Part shown: piece by piece, positions 6,860-11,069 of the stretch | Numbering within the stretch: the first letter of the stretch is position 1 | How the letters are laid out: every line of letters starts with the position of its first letter | Assembly (NCBI GenBank): GCA_947522735.1 | Contig: CANNTZ010000074.1 | Location: 1 to 11,069, forward strand | From: an uncultured Oscillospiraceae bacterium | GTDB lineage: Bacteria > Bacillota > Clostridia > Oscillospirales > Ruminococcaceae | Length of the DNA: 11,069 nucleotides | Reading direction: 5' to 3' | Translations under genes and position numbers: made by a program | The notes under the pieces: model-generated | The model's database searches: none | What the model saw: the letters and a program-made list of their open reading frames with translations, nothing else | Told to the model about the DNA's origin: nothing

Positions 6860-7282
6860 CTATTTCCCACGCGCGACTGCGACGGCCTGAAGCGCGCAGG
6901 AGGCAATTAGCAGCGCGAATATCACCCAGCTTGCGGCGTTCATATGGCTTGTGCCGAACACAAGCGCCGGAAGCAGCGAAAAAATTGCGGCGGCGCAGCA
7001 GAACACAAGTGCGGAGATGCCGCGCGCCCGGCGGCGTATGAGCAGCAGCGTTGTGAGCAGCGCGGCCATCACTGTGCAGACGCCCGAGAGCAGTGGAAAA
7101 AAGTCGGCGTAGCCGGGCGGAATCAGGCTGAAAAAGGAGAAGGTTCTGGCGACGCGGCTATCCGGCCCGGGAGCAAACACTATAACCGCGCCCACCGGGA
7201 GCGCCTCCAGCACGAGCGCCGCCAGCAGCAGCGCGGCTGCGGCAAAAAGCATGTATCTTGCGGCCTTGTTCATTGTTATCAT
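6860..7282 (-). CDS. Small membrane protein of unknown function, four predicted helices
   Basis: A 140-residue protein I do not recognise. Hydrophobicity suggests four membrane helices at about residues 9-34, 62-82, 89-110 and 116-137. The arginine-rich loop between helices 2 and 3 (IRRRARG, about 82-88) suggests that this loop is cytoplasmic and, by alternation, that both termini are cytoplasmic too. The first loop (about 35-60) would face outward and contains PGPDSRVARTF. No catalytic motif, cysteine pair or lipobox stands out. ATG 7282 is preceded by GGAGG (7289-7293) at six bases; a second ATG at 7273 is too far away. The gene has its own terminator at 6815-6833. Upstream, the helicase gene ends 158 bases away with its own hairpins, so this is probably a single-gene unit, although I could not find a convincing promoter for it. 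Confidence 0.8.
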   Translation of the reverse strand: MITMNKAARYMLFAAAALLLAALVLEALPVGAVIVFAPGPDSRVARTFSFFSLIPPGYADFFPLLSGVCTVMAALLTTLLLIRRRARGISALVFCCAAAIFSLLPALVFGTSHMNAASWVIFALLIASCALQAVAVARGK

Positions 7283-7397
7283 CTGTATCCTCCCCCGCTC
7301 CGGCGCACCGGCGCTATATTGTCGTAAAGCCCATAGCGTGCTTTATATATACGGTGCGCTTTCGAGGCGGTTTTACTGCACGGGGCGGAAAAAATGC
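7283..7397. other. Upstream region of the membrane-protein gene
   Basis: Contains the ribosome binding site at 7289-7293 and an imperfect hairpin, TAAAGC (about 7325-7330) with GCTTTA (about 7340-7345). AT-rich TATATATA (about 7345-7352) resembles a -10 on either strand, but I see no matching -35 at 16-18 bases. No gene is evident. Confidence 0.4.
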
Positions 7398-7434
7398 GCG
7401 GTGCGTTTGAATGACTGCGCCGGGAGCGCACCGC
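7398..7434 (-). terminator. Putative terminator of the helicase gene (long-loop stem)
   Basis: GCGGTGCG (7398-7405) and CGCACCGC (7427-7434) are perfect inverted repeats separated by 21 bases. On the minus strand the stem is followed by GCATTTTTTCC, a plausible U-tract. Its helicase-proximal arm overlaps the separate hairpin at 7421-7439, so both stems cannot form at once. Confidence 0.55.
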
Positions 7435-7439
7435 TCCCG
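7421..7439 (-). other. Hairpin immediately after the helicase stop codon
   Basis: CGGGAGCG (7421-7428), three-base loop, CGCTCCCG (7432-7439): a perfect 8-bp stem. It begins directly after the TAG stop at 7440-7442 and lacks an adjacent T run. It competes for bases with the terminator-like stem at 7398-7434. Confidence 0.65.
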
Positions 7440-9833
7440 CTATTCGCCTGATTCCCAGAAATCGCGCAGCAGCCCGCGCACCTCCTCCGCCGACGTAACG
7501 TAGCGCATACCGCTCCAGTGCGGCGGGAACAGCGCCCGGTAGTCCGCACGTGCAAAGCGGCTGTCGATCAGCAACACCATACCGGCATCATCCTCGGTGC
7601 GGATGACGCGCCCGGCGGCCTGAAGCACCTTGTTCATCCCAGGATACATATAGGCGTATTCAAAGCCGTATGGCTCGCAGTGCTCGCGTATCACGTCCTG
7701 ACGAAGATTGAGCTGCGGCAGCCCGACACCGATGATGACAACGCCGATCAGGCGGTCGCCGCGCAGGTCTATCCCCTCGCCGAACGCGCCGCCGAGCACG
7801 CAGAAGCCGAGAAGGCCATCCGCGTTTTCCTCTGAAAAGCGCGACAGAAATTCCTCGCGCTCATCCGGCGTCATTCCGGCGCTCTGGCGCACGGCGTTCA
7901 CCTCCGGGTGCAGCTCGCAAAAGCGCTCGAACACCTCGTCCATGTACGCATAGGACGGGAAAAACGCCATATAGTTGCCCTTTTTGCCGGAGGCTCCGGC
8001 GAATATCAGCTCTGCGACCTCGTCACGCGTGCGCTCGCGATCCCTGTATTTCGTCGAGACTCGTCCTGCCGTCATCAGCAGGAGGCGGCGCTGGTCGAAC
8101 GGGGACGGAATGCTTGCAGCGCCGTCCTCCTCTCGCCCGCCGAGTATCTCCTTAAAGTAGCCAAGCGGCGTCAGCGTGGCCGAAAACAGCGCCGCTCCAA
8201 CGCCCCTGTCCAGCCCCGCCGCAATGAATTTCCGCGGATCTGCGCAGAACAGCGTCGCACGCGCCGAGGGCTTTGGCTCGAATATCGCCGTGTAGCTCTC
8301 GCAGTAAAGCTCGCGAACCTTGAGGAAAAACAGGCACTCAAAATATAACGAGAGCAGCTCGTCGTCGCCGGGAAGCGGCTGAGAGGCGCGATTTTTGCGA
8401 AAGAACCTGTCACAGCAGCGCAGCAGCGCCTCGAGCGCCTCATACAGCCCGCCGAACAGCCCGTCGGAATCCGAACGCATGAAGCCGTCGCCGAAAACCA
8501 CGCCGTCCGTCTCCGGCGGCTCGGCGGCAGCCTCTTTCAGGCGTTTTTCCAACGCAACGAACTGCCGGTTCACGGCGTTGAGCTGCTTGACGAGCGGCTT
8601 TGCTCCAGCGCGCTCCCGGAGGAGCTTTTTGACCGCGGCAAACTCGTTTTTGTCAAGCGCGGCGGAATACATGTCGCGCGCGCGATCCGGGAGATTGTGC
8701 GCCTCGTCGATCAGAAACGCCCAGCGCCCGGCGGAATCGGACGCAAAGAAGCGCTTGAGCGCAACGCGCGGGTCAAACAGATAGTTGTAGTCGCATATCA
8801 CAACGTCGGCGTAGAGTGAGACGTCCAGCCCCAGCTCAAACGGGCAGACGCGGTGCTTTTTGGCGTATTTTTCGAGAACTCCGCGGTCACAGCCGTCCTC
8901 GTTGTCGAGAATATCGCGCAAAGCGTCTCCGACACGGTCAAAGTGTCCCCTGGCGTATTCGCAGCTCTCCGGAGTGCAGACCGGCTTTTCGCAGAAGCAG
9001 ACTGTGCTTTTGGCGGTCAGCGTCACCGATTTGAGGCGGAAGCCGGCGGCGCGCAGCTTTTCGGCGGCGTCCTCGGCGGCCTTGCGCGCCACAACCTTGG
9101 CGGTGAAATAGAATATCTTGTCGCAGCCGCCGCGTCCGAGCGCCTTGACCGCAGGGAACAGCGCGGACATCGTCTTGCCGGTGCCAGTCGGGGCTTGAGC
9201 GTAGATTCGTCTCCCGCCGGTTATCGCCTTGTAGCATGCAACTGCAAGCTCCCGCTGGCCGCGGCGGTAGTGCTCGAACGGAAACCCCGACGCCTCGACG
9301 GAGGCATTGCGCATTTTTGCCCAATCGGCGCTCCACCGCAGCCAGACGAGGTATCCGTCAAGCATAGCGTAAAGTCTTTCGCGCAGCCTCTCCAGCGTAT
9401 ACTCGCGCTCGTATTCGGCGGTCTCGTCCGTGTCGATGCAATAGAGCGTCAGCCGCACCCGCATTGCGCCAAGTCCGTTTTGCAGCGCATATATGCAGGC
9501 GTAGCACTCCGCCTGCGCCCAGAAGCTCCGATCCTCCGGGTCAAGGTCGGCTATGTCGTACACCGTGGTTTTAATCTCGCAGATCGTGTCAGGGCCGATC
9601 AGACAATCGGCGCGCCCCTGCAGCTCCAGCTCGTAGCCTCCGTATTCCAGCGTCAGGCTCAACGGAAGCTCCGCTTTTGTATCGCCATATTTCTGCGCAA
9701 GCCTTTTTTGCAACAGGCGGTGTGCATGCGCTCCCTCCGCCATCGAGTCCGGATCGGAGCGCCGGCTGTCTATGTCTCCGCTGCGCGTCGTCAGCTCCGC
9801 CAGCAGCCTCACCGGCAAATGTATCCTGTCCAT
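7440..9833 (-). CDS. DinG/XPD-like Fe-S helicase with N-terminal PD-(D/E)XK nuclease-like domain
   Basis: A 797-residue superfamily 2 DNA helicase of the Rad3/XPD/DinG group, expected to unwind DNA 5'-3' in repair. Residues about 1-165 form a PD-(D/E)XK-like domain: GRAD (73-76), then CEIKTT (85-90), then a QAECYACIY helix like the family's QxxxY motif. The helicase follows: a QRE motif near 193, Walker A APTGTGKT (214-221), a cysteine cluster (279, 281, 286, 291 and 330) placed as the XPD-type 4Fe-4S domain, DEAH (376-379), GAFGEGIDLRG (682-692) as motif V and QAAGRVIRTEDD (738-749) as motif VI. All motor motifs look intact. ATG 9833 has GGAGG-type sequence upstream at 9841-9847; a GTG extension to 9860 would run through that site. 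It is a lone gene, with no cas or phage gene beside it. Nuclease activity is inferred, not shown. Confidence 0.92.
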   Translation of the reverse strand: MDRIHLPVRLLAELTTRSGDIDSRRSDPDSMAEGAHAHRLLQKRLAQKYGDTKAELPLSLTLEYGGYELELQGRADCLIGPDTICEIKTTVYDIADLDPEDRSFWAQAECYACIYALQNGLGAMRVRLTLYCIDTDETAEYEREYTLERLRERLYAMLDGYLVWLRWSADWAKMRNASVEASGFPFEHYRRGQRELAVACYKAITGGRRIYAQAPTGTGKTMSALFPAVKALGRGGCDKIFYFTAKVVARKAAEDAAEKLRAAGFRLKSVTLTAKSTVCFCEKPVCTPESCEYARGHFDRVGDALRDILDNEDGCDRGVLEKYAKKHRVCPFELGLDVSLYADVVICDYNYLFDPRVALKRFFASDSAGRWAFLIDEAHNLPDRARDMYSAALDKNEFAAVKKLLRERAGAKPLVKQLNAVNRQFVALEKRLKEAAAEPPETDGVVFGDGFMRSDSDGLFGGLYEALEALLRCCDRFFRKNRASQPLPGDDELLSLYFECLFFLKVRELYCESYTAIFEPKPSARATLFCADPRKFIAAGLDRGVGAALFSATLTPLGYFKEILGGREEDGAASIPSPFDQRRLLLMTAGRVSTKYRDRERTRDEVAELIFAGASGKKGNYMAFFPSYAYMDEVFERFCELHPEVNAVRQSAGMTPDEREEFLSRFSEENADGLLGFCVLGGAFGEGIDLRGDRLIGVVIIGVGLPQLNLRQDVIREHCEPYGFEYAYMYPGMNKVLQAAGRVIRTEDDAGMVLLIDSRFARADYRALFPPHWSGMRYVTSAEEVRGLLRDFWESGE

Positions 9834-9870
9834 AGCCTTCCCCTCCCCGCCGATATCCACGCAGCTCGCT

Positions 9871-9898
9871 CAAGCCCCCTCGCTCTGCGGGGAGCTTG
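9871..9898. repeat. Imperfect hairpin in the helicase upstream region
   Basis: CAAGC-CCCC (9871-9879) pairs with GGGG-A-GCTTG (9889-9898), a 9-bp stem with one bulged A and a nine-base loop. It would fall in the 5' leader of the helicase mRNA or upstream of it. No T run follows on either strand, so it is unlikely to be a simple terminator. No convincing helicase promoter was found in 9834-10004. Confidence 0.45.
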
Positions 9899-9967
9899 CG
9901 TTATCGGGTGCATTCTGTGCTCCCCGCGCCGCGTATTAAAGGTTTAAAAATCACCGCCGCGCGATTT

Positions 9968-9991
9968 CGTCCGCAGACATTCCGCCGGACG
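9968..9991. promoter_or_regulatory. Inverted repeat upstream of the phosphodiesterase promoter
   Basis: CGTCCG (9968-9973) and CGGACG (9986-9991) are separated by 12 bases, ending 13 bases before the -35 of the 10065 gene. The position fits a regulator site, but the repeat is short and GC-rich sequence yields such matches by chance. Confidence 0.3.
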
Positions 9992-10004
9992 CTGCTCTAA
10001 GGCA

Positions 10005-10033
10005 TTGCCCGGCAACGCGAGGTGTGTTATAAT
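10005..10033 (+). promoter_or_regulatory. Extended -10 promoter of the phosphodiesterase gene
   Basis: -35 TTGCCC (10005-10010), 17-base spacer, perfect -10 TATAAT (10028-10033) preceded by TGTGT, matching TRTGN. The start near 10040 gives a leader of about 25 bases, with GGAGGGA at 10051-10057. Confidence 0.87.
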
Positions 10034-10064
10034 AGAATCATATCATATGCGGAGGGATTTAACA

Positions 10065-10889
10065 ATGCTTGATATTACAAAGCTGCTCAAAAAACGCGAG
10101 CGTCCCGTATTCACCGACGTGCTGCGAGACCGCTCGAAGGTGTTTCTCGCCGGACATCGCGGCTGGTGCTCCGATTATCCCGAGAACACCATGGCGGGCT
10201 TTCGTGCCGCGCTGGAGCAGGACGTCGATATGCTCGAATTTGATTTGAACCTGACGCGGGACAAGCGTCTCGTCGTCATCCACGACGAGACAGTGGACCG
10301 CACCACCGACGGCACTGGCGTTATCCGCGAGATGGACTTTGACGAGCTACGCGCGCTGGACGCGGGCGTCAAAAAGAACGCGCGCTTCGCCGGGGAGAGG
10401 ATCCCGGCCTTTGAGGAGCTGTGCGAGCTGATCACGGAATACCCCCACCTCATGCTCAACGTCGAGATAAAGGAGCGCACCGTCGAGACCGCCGACCTCG
10501 CCGTCGCCATGATAAACCGCTACGGGTTCCTTGACCGCTGCGTATTCACCTGCTTTGACGCGAGGATACTCGAATATCTCCATGACGCCTATAAGCTGCG
10601 CACGCAGGGCTTTCACGAGAGCCACATGCTGAACTTCACACCCGGACGCCGCGGCACCTATTCCAAAATGTTCGCCGTAGGCATCCCGATGAGCGAGCTG
10701 ACGCCGGAGAGCGTCTACGAATTTGAAAAGCTCGGCATACTTCCGTGGTGCTACTGCCCGGACACCGAGCGCGAGGTCTATCTTGCCACCGTCTGCGGCG
10801 CACGGCTGATGACCTGCAACGACATAGGCCCCGCGCTCAAGGTGCTGCACCTTGCGGAGCCGGCGGAAAAAGAGAAAAACCGCCGCTGA
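10065..10889 (+). CDS. Glycerophosphodiester phosphodiesterase (GDPD family), cytosolic
   Basis: A 274-residue TIM-barrel phosphodiesterase that hydrolyses glycerophosphodiesters (deacylated phospholipids) to glycerol 3-phosphate and an alcohol. The family core is complete: GHRGW with catalytic His31 and Arg32, PENT at 39-42, LEFDLNLTRD with metal ligands Glu58 and Asp60, VIHDETVDRTTDGTG with the second catalytic His73, and NVEIKE with Glu134. The C-terminal barrel has a WCYCPDTER segment (228-236) and ends with LMTCNDIGPAL, in the position of the family's final strand. No signal peptide or membrane segment is visible, so it probably acts in the cytosol. ATG 10065 is chosen for GGAGGGA seven bases upstream; upstream in-frame starts would overlap the promoter. 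The lysine/arginine-rich last residues are coded by a small inverted repeat (10861-10885). Confidence 0.94.
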   Translation: MLDITKLLKKRERPVFTDVLRDRSKVFLAGHRGWCSDYPENTMAGFRAALEQDVDMLEFDLNLTRDKRLVVIHDETVDRTTDGTGVIREMDFDELRALDAGVKKNARFAGERIPAFEELCELITEYPHLMLNVEIKERTVETADLAVAMINRYGFLDRCVFTCFDARILEYLHDAYKLRTQGFHESHMLNFTPGRRGTYSKMFAVGIPMSELTPESVYEFEKLGILPWCYCPDTEREVYLATVCGARLMTCNDIGPALKVLHLAEPAEKEKNRR

Positions 10890-10903
10890 TGTAAAATGCG
10901 GTA

Positions 10904-10932
10904 TGGACTTGCCGGAGCGCGTATGTTATAAT
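10904..10932 (+). promoter_or_regulatory. Extended -10 promoter of the LysR-type regulator gene
   Basis: A perfect -10 TATAAT (10927-10932) is preceded by TATGT, matching TRTGN. A weaker -35 TGGACT (10904-10909) lies 17 bases upstream. The regulator's start codon is 44 bases after the -10, so it can be transcribed independently of the phosphodiesterase gene. Confidence 0.78.
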
Positions 10933-10976
10933 AAAGCTGCATGTAACAAAAATCAGCCGCCGAGCGAGGGATCACG

Positions 10977-11069
10977 ATGAATCTGCTTCATATGAAATAC
11001 GCCGTGGAGATTGCGGAGACAAATTCGATAAACAAGGCGGCGGAAAAGCTGTATGTCGGCCAGCCGACG
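10977..11069 (+). CDS. LysR-type transcriptional regulator, N-terminal fragment (3' end outside window)
   Basis: The first 31 residues of a LysR-family DNA-binding regulator. They contain the characteristic start of the winged helix-turn-helix: MKYAVEIAETNSINKAAEKL, then YVGQPT, where the recognition helix begins. The family senses a small molecule through a C-terminal periplasmic-binding-protein-like domain and usually controls a neighbouring or divergent gene. Here the upstream gene is on the same strand and has its own promoter, so the target is more likely downstream, outside the window. The start ATG 10977 follows a GAGGGA site with normal spacing. The effector domain is not visible. Confidence 0.92.
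   Translation, partial: MNLLHMKYAVEIAETNSINKAAEKLYVGQPT

Noticed and set aside
7440..9833. CRISPR-associated helicase (CasDinG or Cas4-related) interpretation of the fusion protein.
   Set aside because: No repeat array or cas gene is present in the window, and the cysteine pattern expected of Cas4 around the nuclease domain is not seen.
8853..9947. Long + strand open frame (about 364 codons) antisense to the helicase gene.
   Set aside because: The opposing frame encodes intact helicase and nuclease motifs. The antisense product looks compositionally random and lacks a plausible start site.
9834..10004. Promoter for the helicase in the divergent spacer.
   Set aside because: A TAATAC sequence is present on the minus strand, but the position 17 bases upstream reads CGCGGC, which does not resemble a -35, so I do not annotate it.
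10861..10885. CGGCGG / CCGCCG inverted repeat near the end of the phosphodiesterase gene as a terminator.
   Set aside because: The stem is only six bases with a 13-base A-rich loop, lies within the coding sequence, and has no T run after it.

Overview
The window looks like a chromosomal segment of a fairly GC-rich member of the Bacillota, probably an uncultured clostridial lineage. This is inferred from GGAGG-type ribosome binding sites on nearly every gene, strong sigma-A-like promoters (three of the four I recognise carry an extended -10 TRTGN element), compact intergenic regions with intrinsic terminators, and the tilS-hpt-ftsH gene order typical of Firmicutes. No rRNA, tRNA, CRISPR array, insertion sequence, integrase or attachment site is visible.

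Layout. From the left edge, two + strand Gfo/Idh/MocA-family oxidoreductase genes (the first cut by the window edge) form a short operon that ends in a strong hairpin at 1380-1405. This hairpin also serves the convergent ftsH gene. From 1435 to 5301 the minus strand carries tilS-hpt-ftsH (transcribed in that order), with a near-consensus promoter at 5343-5371. Next upstream on the minus strand are a third, divergent Gfo/Idh/MocA oxidoreductase (5510-6565) with its own near-perfect promoter and two hairpins behind it, a small four-helix membrane protein of unknown function (6860-7282) with a clear terminator, and a large DinG/XPD-like iron-sulfur helicase fused to an N-terminal PD-(D/E)XK nuclease-like domain (7440-9833). 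At about 9.9 kb transcription turns to the + strand for a cytosolic glycerophosphodiester phosphodiesterase (10065-10889) and the first 31 codons of a LysR-type regulator (10977 to the edge), each with its own promoter.

How they fit together. tilS-hpt-ftsH is a housekeeping block: decoding of AUA codons, purine salvage and membrane proteolysis. The three Gfo/Idh/MocA enzymes suggest oxidation of sugars or inositol-like compounds, but no transporter, kinase or hydrolase lies within view to fix the substrate. The helicase is probably a DNA repair enzyme. I see no convincing undescribed multi-gene system. The points most worth a second look are the nuclease-helicase fusion, the overlapping hairpins directly behind its stop codon, the unidentified membrane protein, and the variant active-site motifs in TilS and in the third oxidoreductase. 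No stretch longer than 300 bases lacks a gene.
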